From: Georgenia satyanarayanai
GTDB taxonomy: Bacteria; Actinomycetota; Actinomycetes; Actinomycetales; Actinomycetaceae
Reading direction: 5' to 3'
DNA: 64,000 nt
Assembly (NCBI RefSeq): GCF_900116375.1
Contig: NZ_UETB01000016.1
Span: 1 to 64,000 of the forward strand
Part shown: positions 1-9,122 of the stretch, piece after piece
Layout: each line of letters begins with the position of its first letter
Numbering within the stretch: position 1 is the first letter of the stretch
Made by a program: the position numbers and the translations under genes
Notes under the pieces: model-generated
Seen by the model: the letters and a program-made list of their open reading frames with translations, nothing else
What the model was told of the DNA's origin: nothing
The model's database searches: none

Positions 1-1
1 C

Positions 2-427
2 GCCGACGTGGTGTTCCACTACGGCCGGGAGGCCGACATGGTGCTCGTGGGTGACTGGGACGGCAACGGGACGGACACCTTCGCGGTGCGCCGGGCCGCG
101 ACGTACCACGTGAAGAACTCCCTGCGTGGTGGGGACGCGGACACGGTGTTCACCTACGGCCGGGCCGGTGACGTCACCCTGACCGGTGACTGGGACGGCA
201 ACGGCACCGACACCCTGGCCGTCCAGCGGGGCCGCACGTACTACGTGAACAACTCCCTGCGTGGCGGGGACGCGGACACGGTGCTGACCTTCGGCCGCCT
301 GGGCGACGAGGTGTACGTGGGTGACTGGAACGGTGACGGCACCGACACCCTCGGTGTCCGCCGCCCGGTCGGTGGCCACAGCGCCACCATCACGAAGGAC
401 GTGGCCGGCGTGGCCAAGTCGAGCTGA
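2..427 (+). CDS. C-terminal end of an FG-GAP/VCBS-like repeat protein (5' truncated by window)
   Basis: The frame is open to the left edge, so only the last 141 residues are visible. They consist of 45-residue repeats built around a GDWDGNGTDTxxV core, an Asp/Asn/Gly-rich Ca-binding-like loop typical of FG-GAP or VCBS beta-propeller repeats. Two full units and one partial unit are seen, followed by a short tail ending KSS. In Micrococcales such repeats often form the C-terminal part of secreted hydrolases or surface proteins; that is family knowledge, and the catalytic part is outside the window. A perfect 16-bp stem terminator follows the stop. The frame and repeat are certain; the function of the whole protein is not known. 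Confidence 0.8.
   Translation, partial: ADVVFHYGREADMVLVGDWDGNGTDTFAVRRAATYHVKNSLRGGDADTVFTYGRAGDVTLTGDWDGNGTDTLAVQRGRTYYVNNSLRGGDADTVLTFGRLGDEVYVGDWNGDGTDTLGVRRPVGGHSATITKDVAGVAKSS
11..370 (+). repeat. 135-bp tandem coding repeats (45 aa each)
   Basis: Units run 11-145 and 146-280, with a third partial unit from 281. Units one and two are nearly identical over the segment encoding YVNNSLRGGDADT, which suggests recent duplication or gene conversion. Confidence 0.8.
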
Positions 428-444
428 CCCTCGCCCCTAGCGCT

Positions 445-481
445 GACAGCTGGGTCCCTCACCGCGAGGGACCCAGCTGTC
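445..481 (+). terminator. Intrinsic terminator hairpin after the repeat protein
   Basis: Perfect 16-bp inverted repeat, GACAGCTGGGTCCCTC (445-460) and its complement (466-481), with loop ACCGC. There is no U-tract, which is usual for high-GC actinobacteria. It starts 18 bp after the stop codon. Apart from a second hairpin at 668-700, I see no gene in 428-719. Confidence 0.75.
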
Positions 482-667
482 GGCGTCTGCGGGGGCGGGT
501 GAGCTCAGCTCTCGGGCTCGCGCATGGGTCGGAGGACTGCGCCGGTCCTCCGGGCGGGACGGCAGCGTCGCTGCGGCTCAGCCGCCCCGCGCTCGGCTGC
601 GTGTCCGTCCGCGGCCTGCTCGTGCCCCGGAGGACGCGCACACCTCACGGCCTCGCGGACACAACAG

Positions 668-700
668 TGAGGGCCGCTCCCGAACGGGGAGCGGCCCTCA
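668..700 (-). terminator. Terminator of the mms operon
   Basis: Perfect 14-bp stem TGAGGGCCGCTCCC (668-681) with its complement at 687-700 and a 5-nt loop. It lies 20 bp beyond the mmsB stop on the minus strand. Confidence 0.75.
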
Positions 701-719
701 CGACGGGGACGACGTGGGC

Positions 720-1895
720 TCAGCGAGCCCCGGCGCGGCGCTTGTTGTAGACGTCGAAGGCCACGGCGAGGAGGAGCACGAGACCCTTGACGATCTGCTG
801 CGTGGAGTACGAGACGCCCATGAGCTGCATGCCGTTGGTCATGACGGCCATGATGAGCGCGCCGATCATCGCGCCCGTCACACGCCCCACACCACCGGTG
901 ACGGCCGCGCCACCGATGAAGCAGGCGGCGATGGCGTCGAGCTCGAACATCTCACCCGCGGCCGGCTGGGCGCCGTTCATGCGCGAGGAGTAGACGATGC
1001 CGGCGATCGCGGACAGGAAGCCCATGTTGACGAAGATGAGGAAGTTCACCCGCTTGACCTTGACGCCGGACAGCTGCGCGGCCGGCAGGTTGCCGCCGAT
1101 CGCGTAGACGTGCCGGCCGAAGACCGAGCGCTGGGTGACCACCGTGTACACGATGATGAGGATCGCCAGGAGGATGAGGACGTTCGGCAGGCCTCGCGCG
1201 ACAGCCAGCTGGTAGCCGAACCACATGACGACGGCGCCGACGACGACGATCTTGAGGATGAACAGCGGGAAGGCCTCGACCGCCTGCTTGTAGCGCAGCG
1301 CGGCGCGCCGGTTGCGCACCTGGACGAGGGCGAAGCCGGCCACGGCCAGACCGAAGACGATGAGGGTGAGCGCGTCGTAGCCGTACCCGCCGAGCAGCCC
1401 GTTCTGGAAGCCGTTGGCGATGTTGTAGTACGTGCCGCCGAAGGGGGACAGCGAGACGTTGTCGAGGACCTGGGCGGTCAGGCCGCGGAAGAGCAGCATG
1501 CCGGCCAGGGTGACGATGAACGCCGGGATGCCGACGACAGCCACCCAGAACCCTTGCCACGCACCCACGAGCAGGCCGACCCCCGTCGCAGCGAGGACGC
1601 CGACCCACCACGGGTGGCCGCCCTGGACGACGAGCACGGCCGAGACCGCTCCCGCCAGTGCCACGACCGACCCGACCGACAGGTCGATGTGGCCGCCGAT
1701 GATGACGATGACCATCCCGATCGCCAGGACGAGGATGTAGGAGTACTGCAGGACGATGTTCGTGAGGTTGCCCGGGCTGAGGAAGCTCGGGTGCATGAAC
1801 GAGAACATCGCCACGAGTGCGACCAGGGCGATGAGGATGCCGCTCTGCCGCAGGTTCCGGGTCATGAGCGCCCAGACGTTACTGGTGCCGGTCAT
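720..1895 (-). CDS. mmsB: Multiple-monosaccharide ABC transporter permease
   Basis: Inner-membrane permease of a carbohydrate-uptake-2 (ribose/xylose type) importer, 391 residues, the usual size for MmsB/GguB/XylH. The N-terminus has a short cytoplasmic stretch, then about ten hydrophobic segments. The conserved [20 protein letters not shown] stretch follows the second segment, and the fold continues with [20 protein letters not shown]. The start ATG overlaps the mmsA stop by 4 bp, so the two are translationally coupled. A strong hairpin follows the stop. Substrate range (xylose, arabinose, glucose or galactose) cannot be told from sequence; the mms name follows the similarity of all three subunits. 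Confidence 0.92.
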   Translation of the reverse strand: MTGTSNVWALMTRNLRQSGILIALVALVAMFSFMHPSFLSPGNLTNIVLQYSYILVLAIGMVIVIIGGHIDLSVGSVVALAGAVSAVLVVQGGHPWWVGVLAATGVGLLVGAWQGFWVAVVGIPAFIVTLAGMLLFRGLTAQVLDNVSLSPFGGTYYNIANGFQNGLLGGYGYDALTLIVFGLAVAGFALVQVRNRRAALRYKQAVEAFPLFILKIVVVGAVVMWFGYQLAVARGLPNVLILLAILIIVYTVVTQRSVFGRHVYAIGGNLPAAQLSGVKVKRVNFLIFVNMGFLSAIAGIVYSSRMNGAQPAAGEMFELDAIAACFIGGAAVTGGVGRVTGAMIGALIMAVMTNGMQLMGVSYSTQQIVKGLVLLLAVAFDVYNKRRAGAR

Positions 1896-3433
1896 TGTGC
1901 GTTTTCCTTCTCCATGGTCATGAGAGCCATCAGCTCCTCCTGGGTGGCCTGCTCAACCGGCAGCTGCCCGGTGATGCGTCCGAACGCCAGGGTGTAGACG
2001 CGGTCGCAGATGCCGAGCAGCTCGGGCAGCTCGGACGAGATGACGATGACCGCCTTCCCGGACGCGACCATGCGGTTGATGATGGTGTAGATCTCGTACT
2101 TGGCGCCGACGTCGATGCCTCGGGTCGGCTCGTCGAGGATGAGGACCTCCGGCTCGGTGTAGAGCCACTTCGACAGTGCGACCTTCTGCTGGTTGCCGCC
2201 GGAGAGGTTGCCGACGGTGGCGAGCACGGACGGCGTCTTGATGTTGAGGTTGGCCCGGTACTCCTCGGCGACCTTGAGCTCCTCGTTCGCGTCCACCCAG
2301 CCGCGCGGCGCGAGCTTGCGCAGGCCCGCGACGGAGATGTTGCGGCGGATGTTCTCGATGAGGTTGAGCCCGAAGCGCTTGCGGTCCTCGCTCACGTAGG
2401 CGATGCCGTTCTTGATGGCCTCGCTCACCGTGCGGACCTTGATCTCCTTGCCGTGGAGGAAGACCCGCCCGGAGATGTCGCGCCCGTAGCTGCGGCCGAA
2501 CAGGCTCATCGCCAGCTCGGTGCGCCCCGCGCCCATGAGGCCGGCGATGCCGATGACCTCACCGGCCCGGACGTCGAAGCTCGCGTTGTCCACAACGACG
2601 CGCCCGGCCTGCGTGGGGTGGTGGACGGTCCAGTCCTCCACCCGCAGGACCTCGTCACCGATGTCCGGGGTGCGCTCGGGGTAGCGGTGCTCGAGGTCGC
2701 GGCCCACCATGCTGCGGATGATCCGGTCCTGCGTGGCCTCGGGGGAGGCCATGTCGAGGGTCTCGATCGTCTGCCCGTCGCGGATGATGGTCGTGCGGTC
2801 GGCGATGTCGGCGATCTCGTTGAGCTTGTGGGAGATCATGATGCAGCTGATCCCCTGCGCGTTGAGCTGGCGCAGCAGCCCGAGCAGGTGCTCGGAGTCG
2901 GTGTCGTTGAGCGCCGCCGTGGGCTCGTCGAGGATGAGCAGGCGCACGTCCTTGGACAGCGCCTTGGCGATCTCCACCAGCTGCTGCTTGCCGACACCGA
3001 GCTGCCCGACGGGGGTGGTGGGGTTCTCGGTGAGGCCCACACGGTCGAGGAGCTCGGCGGCCCGGGAGTTCGTCTCGTTCCAGTTGATCAGCCCCCCGGT
3101 GCCGCGGGCCTCGTTGCCGAGGAAGATGTTCTCGGCCACGGACAGGTGCGGCACCAGGGCCAGCTCCTGGTGGATGATGACGACACCGTGCGCCTCGGAG
3201 TCGTTGATCGACCCGAATCGCACCTCTGCGCCGTCGTAGTGGATCTCGCCCTCGTAGGTGCCGTGGGGGTAGACGCCCGAGAGGACCTTCATCAGCGTCG
3301 ACTTGCCGGCGCCGTTCTCCCCGCAGATCGCGTGGATCTCACCGCGCCGGACCTCCAGGGTCACGTCCTGGAGCGCCTTGACGCCGGGGAACGTCTTGGT
3401 GATGGAACGCATCTCCAAGATGTTGTCGGTCAT
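1892..3433 (-). CDS. mmsA: Multiple-monosaccharide ABC transporter ATP-binding protein
   Basis: Tandem ATPase of a CUT2 sugar importer, 513 residues, containing two ABC domains as expected for MmsA/XylG/RbsA. The first Walker A is GENGAGKST near residue 40, with Walker [13 protein letters not shown]. The second half has a degenerate nucleotide loop (GLMGAGRTE) but a good signature LSGGNQQKV and [12 protein letters not shown]. Asymmetric sites are normal in this family. The start ATG has GAGG 4-6 nt upstream. It lies 77 bp after chvE, separated by an inverted repeat, and overlaps mmsB by 4 bp. It energises import of the sugar delivered by the upstream lipoprotein. Confidence 0.93.
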   Translation of the reverse strand: MTDNILEMRSITKTFPGVKALQDVTLEVRRGEIHAICGENGAGKSTLMKVLSGVYPHGTYEGEIHYDGAEVRFGSINDSEAHGVVIIHQELALVPHLSVAENIFLGNEARGTGGLINWNETNSRAAELLDRVGLTENPTTPVGQLGVGKQQLVEIAKALSKDVRLLILDEPTAALNDTDSEHLLGLLRQLNAQGISCIMISHKLNEIADIADRTTIIRDGQTIETLDMASPEATQDRIIRSMVGRDLEHRYPERTPDIGDEVLRVEDWTVHHPTQAGRVVVDNASFDVRAGEVIGIAGLMGAGRTELAMSLFGRSYGRDISGRVFLHGKEIKVRTVSEAIKNGIAYVSEDRKRFGLNLIENIRRNISVAGLRKLAPRGWVDANEELKVAEEYRANLNIKTPSVLATVGNLSGGNQQKVALSKWLYTEPEVLILDEPTRGIDVGAKYEIYTIINRMVASGKAVIVISSELPELLGICDRVYTLAFGRITGQLPVEQATQEELMALMTMEKENAQ

Positions 3434-3470
3434 GCCGCCTCACTTCTCGTGGTTGTGCGGTGTGGAGGGT

Positions 3471-3503
3471 GTGCGGGGCCGGGCGCGCTGCCCGGCCCCG
3501 CAC
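3471..3503 (-). terminator. Intercistronic hairpin between chvE and mmsA
   Basis: Perfect 14-bp inverted repeat GTGCGGGGCCGGGC (3471-3484) with its complement at 3490-3503 and a 5-nt loop. It lies inside the operon, just past the binding-protein stop. Such hairpins usually cause partial termination or protect the upstream mRNA, giving more binding protein than transporter. Confidence 0.7.
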
Positions 3504-3510
3504 CGTCAGG

Positions 3511-4683
3511 TCAGGAGCCCTGCTCGACCTGCTCGGCGGTGTAGTAGCCGGAGTCCACGAGGAGCTCGGTGATGTTGTCGGCGTAGACGATGTCCGACTC
3601 GAGGAGGTAGGACGGGACGACCTTGACGCCGTTGTCGTACGTGTCGGTGTCGTTCGCCTCGGGCTCGTTGCCCTCGAGGAACGCCTCCGCGGCGCGGACG
3701 GACTCGGTGGCGAGCTTGCGGGTGTCCTTGAAGATCGTCGAGAACTGCACACCCTGGTCGATGAGGGCCACCGAGGCGATCTCGGCGTCCTGGCCGGTGA
3801 CGACCGGCATGCCCTCCTCGATGGTCGGGCCGTAGCCCGCACCCTGGAGCGCGGTGATGATGCCGCGGGAGATGCCGTCGAAGGGGGAGAGCACCCCGTG
3901 CAGCTCCTCGCGACCACCGCCGTAGGTGGAGGTGAGAAGGTCCTCCATGCGCCGCTGGGCGGCCTCCTGGCTCCAGCGCAGGGTGGCGACGGTGTCGAAG
4001 TCGGTCTGGCCGGACGTCACGACGAGCGTGCCGTCGTCGAGGAAGGGCTTGAGGGTGTCCATCGCGCCGTTGAAGAAGAATCCGGCGTTGTTGTCGTCCG
4101 GTGAGCCGGCGAAGACCTCGATGTTGAACGGGCCCTCGGGGGCGTCGGGGTTCTCCGAGCCGTCCTGGTTGAGGAGGCCCAGGCCCACGAGCAGCGAGGT
4201 GGCCTGCTGCACGCCGACGTTGTAGTTGTCGAAGGTGACGTAGAAGTCGACGTTCTCGCTGCCGTTGATGAGGCGGTCGTAGGCGATGACCGGGATGCCG
4301 GCGGCGCCGGCGGCGTCGAGCTGGCTGGTCAGCGCGGTGCCGTCGATCGAGGCGATGATGAGGAGGTCGACCTCCTGCAGGATCATCTGGTCGATCTGCT
4401 GGGTCTGCGTGGGGATGTCGTCGTTGGCGAACTGCAGGTCGACCGTGTAGCCGGCCTCCTCGAGCTGGCTCTGGACGGCCTCGCCGTCGGCGATCCAGCG
4501 CTCGGAGGTCTGCGTGGGCATGGCGACGCCGATGGTCTGGTCGCCGGAGGCGGCCGTGTCCCCGCCGTTGCCCGCGGGCTCGGTGGCCTCGTCGCCGCTA
4601 CCGGCGCCGCCGCCGCCGCAGGCAGCGAGGGCGAAGGTCATGGTGAGTCCCGCTGCGACTGCTGCGAACTTCCGTGTGCGCAA
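3511..4683 (-). CDS. chvE: Multiple-monosaccharide ABC transporter substrate-binding lipoprotein
   Basis: Periplasmic-binding-protein (type I fold) lipoprotein, 390 residues. It has a lipoprotein signal with lipobox LAAC at residues 18-21, a Gly/Ser/Glu-rich linker, then the sugar-binding fold beginning TIGVAMPTQTSERWIADGEA. The body matches ChvE/xylose-binding proteins, including IIASIDGTALTSQLDAAGAA and PVIAYDRLINGSENVDFYVT. The start codon is TTG: AAGGAG stands 6 nt upstream and no better ATG or GTG exists before the signal peptide. It is first in the chvE-mmsA-mmsB operon. A LacI-like palindrome at 4801-4820 is the likely control site. Ligand identity is not determined. Confidence 0.92.
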   Translation of the reverse strand: MRTRKFAAVAAGLTMTFALAACGGGGAGSGDEATEPAGNGGDTAASGDQTIGVAMPTQTSERWIADGEAVQSQLEEAGYTVDLQFANDDIPTQTQQIDQMILQEVDLLIIASIDGTALTSQLDAAGAAGIPVIAYDRLINGSENVDFYVTFDNYNVGVQQATSLLVGLGLLNQDGSENPDAPEGPFNIEVFAGSPDDNNAGFFFNGAMDTLKPFLDDGTLVVTSGQTDFDTVATLRWSQEAAQRRMEDLLTSTYGGGREELHGVLSPFDGISRGIITALQGAGYGPTIEEGMPVVTGQDAEIASVALIDQGVQFSTIFKDTRKLATESVRAAEAFLEGNEPEANDTDTYDNGVKVVPSYLLESDIVYADNITELLVDSGYYTAEQVEQGS

Positions 4684-4800
4684 TGTTCTCTCCTTCGAGA
4701 GTGGAGGGTTGTTCGGCCCGCCGGGTGGCGGGCGTTGAGTGCCCGGCCGGATGGTCGGGCGGTGAGGCTGCTGCGCCTCCTCAGGTGCCGCTGGTGCGGC

Positions 4801-4820
4801 GAATGTTCACGCTAACATTC
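4801..4820 (-). promoter_or_regulatory. LacI-type operator upstream of chvE
   Basis: GAATGTTCACGCTAACATTC is an inverted repeat with 7-bp arms (GAATGTT/AACATTC). Read on the minus strand it contains TGTTAGCGTGAACA, close to the TGTTAGCGCTAACA class of sites bound by LacI-family sugar regulators in actinobacteria. It lies 118 bp upstream of the chvE start. No LacI or ROK regulator is encoded nearby. Confidence 0.6.
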
Positions 4821-4837
4821 TGAACCTTCGAGGCGCC

Positions 4838-4850
4838 GGATGTCACATCC
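4838..4850. promoter_or_regulatory. Small palindrome upstream of the sugar operator
   Basis: GGATGTCACATCC is a perfect 13-bp palindrome located 17 bp beyond the LacI-like site. It could be a second regulator site; I do not recognise its regulator. Confidence 0.3.
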
Positions 4851-4867
4851 TTGGTCCTAGGCCGGGT

Positions 4868-5169
4868 TGCTATTCGGTAACACCGGCGGGCCGGCTGTGG
4901 CTCGTCCCGCACGGCCGCCAGGGGCGTCGGTCCGAGCCGCCGAGGGCGGTGCCGGGCGGCCTCGGCCCCGGCGGTGCTCTCGTTGTCGCGACACCGTAGC
5001 CCTCACGCGCACTCGATCACAAGCCCACACACTCGCACGGACGCGGTGTTCCCTCACGGCCGGGCGTTCGGCCTGTCGGCCCAAGGAACGACCGGCGACG
5101 GGAGGACCTTGGGCCCTGGCCGTCCGTGCGGGAGGGGGTCAGCCTGGGGGGAGAGGAGGGGAGGACTCG
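4868..5169. other. Non-coding stretch, no gene seen
   Basis: About 300 bp between the divergent sugar operon and the SRPBCC gene. A plus-strand frame stays open across it, but its translation is Arg/Pro-rich with no family resemblance and no ribosome-binding site. Promoters for the right-hand genes presumably lie here; none stands out. Confidence 0.5.
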
Positions 5170-5817
5170 ATGGCCGGGCGATCCGTGCTCCGGACGGCAC
5201 CGCTGCTCGTGCTCGCCCTCGTGCTCGAGGTGGCCCGCCGGGCCAAGCGTGACTGGGGCGCCACGCGTGCCGAGGCGCGCACCTCGCTCCCCGGCGACGA
5301 CATCCTCGGGCCCGCCGCCGTCGTCGCGACCCGCGCCGTGACCATCGGCGCGTCGCCCGGAGACGTGTGGCCTTGGCTCGCGCAGCTCGGGCAGGGCCGG
5401 GGCGGCTTCTACAGCTACGACCGCCTGCAGTGCGCGCTCGGCCTCGACATCCACAACGCCGAGGAGATCGTGCCGCAGTGGCAGGACCTCGCGCCCGGCG
5501 ATCCGGTCCACCTCGCTGCGGACGTGCCGCTCACCGCCGTCGTCGTCGAGCCCGGGCACGCCCTCGTTCTCCGGGCCCCTGAGGGCCCCACCGGACGGCA
5601 GGTTGTGCCCGGAGGCTTCACCTGGGCCTTCGTCCTGCGGCCTGGTCCGCACGGCACCACCCGGCTGCTCGTCCGCGAGCGCTACGTCTGTCCGGACGTG
5701 TGGAGCCGCCTGGGCGTGGAGCTCCTCCAGGTCGCGAGCTTCGTCATGACCGCCCGCATGCTGCGCGGGATCCAGGAGCGGGCAGGGGGACGGCCGCGCT
5801 GGCCGGTGACGTCCTGA
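5170..5817 (+). CDS. SRPBCC-like protein with N-terminal hydrophobic segment
   Basis: 215 residues. An N-terminal hydrophobic segment (RTAPLLVLALVLEVARRA, residues 7-24) could anchor it in the membrane. The rest resembles SRPBCC/START-like helix-grip proteins: TRAVTIGASPGDVWPWLAQLGQGRGGFYSY is the typical first strand and helix, and it ends in a long amphipathic helix. Such proteins bind hydrophobic ligands, but no ligand can be assigned. The ATG at 5170 is preceded by a purine-rich GGGAGAGGAGGGGAGGA; the open frame upstream lacks coding character. The gene lies 54 bp before a glycosyltransferase in the same direction, and the two may be co-transcribed. Confidence 0.8.
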   Translation: MAGRSVLRTAPLLVLALVLEVARRAKRDWGATRAEARTSLPGDDILGPAAVVATRAVTIGASPGDVWPWLAQLGQGRGGFYSYDRLQCALGLDIHNAEEIVPQWQDLAPGDPVHLAADVPLTAVVVEPGHALVLRAPEGPTGRQVVPGGFTWAFVLRPGPHGTTRLLVRERYVCPDVWSRLGVELLQVASFVMTARMLRGIQERAGGRPRWPVTS

Positions 5818-5871
5818 CTCCGGTGTCCCCGGACCCTGTCGGTGAGGACGCTGGAGCGGGACGATGGTCCC

Positions 5872-7146
5872 GTGGCCTCGATCATGCTGACGGCGATGCC
5901 CTTCGCCGGGCACGCCCGCCCGGTGCGCGCGGTCGCCGGGGAGCTCGTCCGCCGGGGCCACGACGTGCGCGTGTACACCGGCCGCTCGTACACCGCGCTG
6001 TTCGAGGAGGTCGGGGCTCGCACCGTCCCGTGGGACGCGGCCCCGGACGTCGACGAGCGTGACCTCGCCGCCACCTTCCCGCGCATGCGCGGCCGCAAGG
6101 GGTTCCGGCAGGTGCTCGTCAACCTCGAGGACCTCTTCCTCGGGACCGCGCCCGCGCAGGCGCGTGACCTCGAGCGGGCTCACGCGGCCGAGCCCTGGGA
6201 CCTGCTCGCCGGGGACCCGATGGCTCTCGGCACGCGCCTCGCCGCCGAGCGGCTCGGCTCGCGGTGGGCCACGGTCTCCCCGATCGCGGTCTGGCTGCCG
6301 GGCCCCGGGATCCCGCCGACCGGCCTGGGGCTCACCCCGGCCGACGGACCGCTCGGCCGGGCGCGCGACCGCGTGCTCGGCGCGGCCGCGGGCGCCGGCA
6401 CGAGGGTGCTCGCCCGTCGCTACCAGGCCACCCGCCGCCGGGTCGGGCTGCCGGCCGACGCCGAGACCTTCGCGACCATGTGGTACTCCCCGCAGCTCGT
6501 CGTGGCCGCCGGGTCGCCCGGCCTCGACTACCCGCGCAGCGACCTGCCCGGGCACATCCGCTTCGTCGGGGACCTCACCGACGACGGCGCGGCGCCTTCA
6601 CCCGGCCCGCTCCCGGACTGGTGGGACGACGTCCAGCGCGCGACGGTGCCGGTCGTCCACGTCACCCAGGGCACGGCGAGCGTCGACCCCCGCGACCTCG
6701 TCCTGCCCGCTGTCGAGGCGCTCGCGGGGCGCGAGGTGTTCGTCGTCGTCGGGCTCGGGCACCGCACGCCACCGCTGCCCGGGCCGCTGCCCGCCAACGT
6801 GCGTGTCGCGCCGATGGTGCCCTACCCGCACCTGCTGCCCCGGACCGACGTCGTGGTGACGAACGGCGGCTACGGCGGTGTGCTCCAGGCGCTGCGGCAC
6901 GACGTCCCGCTCGTCGTCGCCGGTGGGGACCTCGACAAGCCGGAGATCGCCGCGCGGATCGGCTGGCACGGCGCGGGCGTCAACCTCCGCACCGGGCGCC
7001 CGCGCCCGGCCGCGATCGCCGCGGCCTACGACGCCGTGAGCACCGACCCGCGGTACCGGGCGACGGCCGCCCGCCTCGGCGCCGAGCTGCGCGCGCTCGG
7101 CGGCACCCGGGCGGCCGCGGACCTCCTCGAGGCCCACCTGCGGTAG
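5872..7146 (+). CDS. UGT-like glycosyltransferase (GT1/MGT type)
   Basis: 424 residues of GT-B fold. The N-terminal domain starts SIMLTAMPFAGHARPVRAVA, the usual glycine/histidine loop of macrolide-type transferases. The C-terminal domain carries VVHVTQGT, the ANVRVAPMVPYPHLLPRTDVVVTNGGYGG stretch (His replaced by Tyr in the usual HGG motif) and the DKPEIAARI donor-site region. Such enzymes move a sugar from a nucleotide donor to small lipophilic acceptors. The acceptor is unknown; similar actinobacterial proteins are simply called glycosyltransferases. GTG 5872 was chosen because GGAG lies about 15 nt upstream; GTG 5842 is in frame but lacks a ribosome-binding site. A bidirectional terminator follows. 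Confidence 0.82.
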   Translation: MASIMLTAMPFAGHARPVRAVAGELVRRGHDVRVYTGRSYTALFEEVGARTVPWDAAPDVDERDLAATFPRMRGRKGFRQVLVNLEDLFLGTAPAQARDLERAHAAEPWDLLAGDPMALGTRLAAERLGSRWATVSPIAVWLPGPGIPPTGLGLTPADGPLGRARDRVLGAAAGAGTRVLARRYQATRRRVGLPADAETFATMWYSPQLVVAAGSPGLDYPRSDLPGHIRFVGDLTDDGAAPSPGPLPDWWDDVQRATVPVVHVTQGTASVDPRDLVLPAVEALAGREVFVVVGLGHRTPPLPGPLPANVRVAPMVPYPHLLPRTDVVVTNGGYGGVLQALRHDVPLVVAGGDLDKPEIAARIGWHGAGVNLRTGRPRPAAIAAAYDAVSTDPRYRATAARLGAELRALGGTRAAADLLEAHLR

Positions 7147-7183
7147 GTCGGTCGACACGCTCGTCCCGACGGCGCGCCCGCCC

Positions 7184-7224
7184 GTGCCACGGTGCGCCCG
7201 GTCAGGTCGGACGCACCGTGGTAC
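7184..7224. terminator. Bidirectional terminator
   Basis: 13-bp stem GTGCCACGGTGCG (7184-7196) pairing with 7212-7224 (one G-U pair), 15-nt loop. It lies between convergent genes, the glycosyltransferase and the ABC exporter permease. Confidence 0.65.
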
Positions 7225-7305
7225 CAGCGGGCGCCATCGACGCTCGGCTCGGCTGCCGACGGGCGTGCTCGGGCTCGCGAGCCAGGGGCGAGGCGCCGGT
7301 GCGGC

Positions 7306-8190
7306 TCAGGCGTCGCGCCGGCGCAGCACCACGGCCCCGGCGAGCAGCGGGACGACGGCGTAGGCGGCGACGACGAGGACTCCGGTCCACGCGGTGAGGT
7401 CGCTCGAGTCGGTGAGCGTGGAGTCGCTGACGGTGACGAAGGCGGCCGCCGCCGGCATCGGTAGGTGAGCGACGATCGCCTCCACCCAGTCCAGCGTGAT
7501 GAAGCCGAGGAAGCCGGGCAGGAGCAGCAGGACGGTCAGTGCGATGGTGACCGTCGCCGCGGTCGAGCGCACGAGGGTGCCGATGCCGAGCGCGAACAGG
7601 GCCGCGACGACGAGGACGTAGGTGACGCCACCGTAGATCTGCCACGTCTGGGGGTCGTCGAGGGCGGGGACGAGGTCGTGCCCGGCGAGCAGCGACCGGG
7701 CCACGACCGAGGACAGCAGCAGGCTCAGCACCGAGGTCACGACGGTCAGCACGACGAGGGCAATCGCCTTGGCTGCCAGCACGGGCCACCTGGTGGGCAC
7801 CGCGGTGAGGGAGGAGCGGATCATCCCGGTGGAGTACTCCCCGGTGATGAGCAGGGCACCGAGCACCGCGATCGTCACCATGCCGAGGGGGTAGCCGCCG
7901 GAGACGATCTCGGCGCCGTGGATCATGCCGAGCGCGGCGGCCTCGGGGGAGTCGGCCAGCATGTCGAGAGACATGGACTGGCCGAGGGCGAAGAGCGTCA
8001 TGAGCGCGACGGCGAGGGCCAGCACCCACCACGTCGAGCGCAGGGAGAGCAGCTTGATCCACTCCCCGCGCATCACCCCGGTGAAGCTGAGGTGGGCGCC
8101 CGCCGCGGGAGCGGTGGCCGGCTCGGGCGAGGCCGGCACGGGCGCGGTGGGCTCGGGGGTGCCTGGCTCGGTGCGCAGGACGGTACTCAT
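7306..8190 (-). CDS. ABC-2 type transporter permease
   Basis: 294 residues. A Pro/Ala/Glu-rich N-terminal tail of about 35 residues precedes SFTGVMRGEWIKLLSLRSTWWVL, the standard entry of ABC-2 exporter permeases. Six membrane segments follow, with a large loop after the first. TGEYSTGMIRSSLTAVP in the second third is characteristic of the family. The protein pairs with the ATPase encoded immediately upstream (4-bp overlap). Relatives act in antibiotic or lantibiotic self-protection, or export unknown substrates; nothing here settles which. It is the last gene of the DUF4389-ATPase-permease operon. Confidence 0.88.
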   Translation of the reverse strand: MSTVLRTEPGTPEPTAPVPASPEPATAPAAGAHLSFTGVMRGEWIKLLSLRSTWWVLALAVALMTLFALGQSMSLDMLADSPEAAALGMIHGAEIVSGGYPLGMVTIAVLGALLITGEYSTGMIRSSLTAVPTRWPVLAAKAIALVVLTVVTSVLSLLLSSVVARSLLAGHDLVPALDDPQTWQIYGGVTYVLVVAALFALGIGTLVRSTAATVTIALTVLLLLPGFLGFITLDWVEAIVAHLPMPAAAAFVTVSDSTLTDSSDLTAWTGVLVVAAYAVVPLLAGAVVLRRRDA

Positions 8191-9122
8191 CGGGTGCCGG
8201 CTCTCTGGGTGGTGTGTGGGGTGTCGGAGTGGTACTCCACGGCGTCCTGGGTGAGCCTCATGTAGGCGTCCTCCAGGCTCGCGGACCGTGGACTGAGCTC
8301 GTGCAGGACGATGCCGTGGGCGCCGGCGGCCTCCCCGATCTGCTCGGCTGACAGTCCCTGCACCTCCAGCCGCCCCGCCTCCGTGGCCGTGAGGACGACG
8401 CCGTCCGCTCGCAGGAGGCCGGCGAGCTCGGACAGACGGGGGGAGCGCACGCGCACGGTCGAGCCGGTCACGGACTCGATGACCTCCATGACGGGCCCGG
8501 CGGCGATGATCCTGCCGCGGCCGATGACGAGCAGCTGATCAGCGGTCAGTGCCATCTCGCTCATGAGGTGGGAGGACAGGAAGACCGTCCGTCCCTCGTT
8601 CGCGAGCTCGCGGACGAGGTGGCGCACCCACTGCACGCCCTCCGGGTCGAGCCCGTTGACCGGCTCGTCGAGGATGAGGGTGCGCGGGTCGCCCAGCATC
8701 GCGGCGGCGATCCCCAGGCGCTGCCCCATGCCCAGGGAGAACCCGCCGACGCGCTTGCCGGCGACGCCGGCGAGCCCTGTCATCTCGATGACCTCGTCCA
8801 CCCGCCTCCGAGGGAGGTGGTGGGTGGCGGCCATGGTGCGCAGGTGCGAGCGGGCGGTGCGCCCGGAGTGGAAGGCCTTGGCGTCCAGCAGCACGCCGAC
8901 CTCGCGCAAGGGTGAGCGGTGGTGGGCGTACGGCTTGCCGTTGACCGTCACCGTCCCGGCCGACGGCCGGTCCAGCCCCACGACCATCCGCATCGTGGTG
9001 GACTTCCCCGCCCCGTTGGGACCGAGGAACCCGGTGACTGATCCCGGGGGGATCGTGAAGCTGACGTCGTCGACGGCGGTCTTCTCGCCGTAGCGTTTGG
9101 TGAGTCCGAGTGCCTCGATCAT
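8187..9122 (-). CDS. ABC exporter ATP-binding protein
   Basis: 311 residues starting [20 protein letters not shown]. Walker A is GPNGAGKST, the signature [15 protein letters not shown], Walker [16 protein letters not shown], and the switch His is in [10 protein letters not shown]. This is the CcmA/BcrA-like class that pairs with ABC-2 permeases. The ATG at 9122 overlaps the upstream DUF4389 stop by 4 bp, which fixes the start; a longer in-frame extension to 9239 would lie inside DUF4389. The stop overlaps the permease start by 4 bp. A C-terminal 90-residue domain (after the His switch) is typical for the group. Confidence 0.92.
   Translation of the reverse strand: MIEALGLTKRYGEKTAVDDVSFTIPPGSVTGFLGPNGAGKSTTMRMVVGLDRPSAGTVTVNGKPYAHHRSPLREVGVLLDAKAFHSGRTARSHLRTMAATHHLPRRRVDEVIEMTGLAGVAGKRVGGFSLGMGQRLGIAAAMLGDPRTLILDEPVNGLDPEGVQWVRHLVRELANEGRTVFLSSHLMSEMALTADQLLVIGRGRIIAAGPVMEVIESVTGSTVRVRSPRLSELAGLLRADGVVLTATEAGRLEVQGLSAEQIGEAAGAHGIVLHELSPRSASLEDAYMRLTQDAVEYHSDTPHTTQRAGTR

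Noticed and set aside
474-485. Another copy of the dispersed repeat (CAGCTGTCGGCG)
   Set aside because: The match is short and is explained by the terminator stem, which itself contains CAGCTGTC.
499-750. Small plus-strand ORF after the repeat protein
   Set aside because: No ribosome-binding site or recognisable sequence, overlaps the mmsB terminator and gene end.
1895-3544. Long plus-strand open frame opposite mmsA
   Set aside because: Antisense shadow of a clear ABC ATPase; Asp/Gly/Leu-rich composition typical of high-GC antisense frames and no family resemblance.
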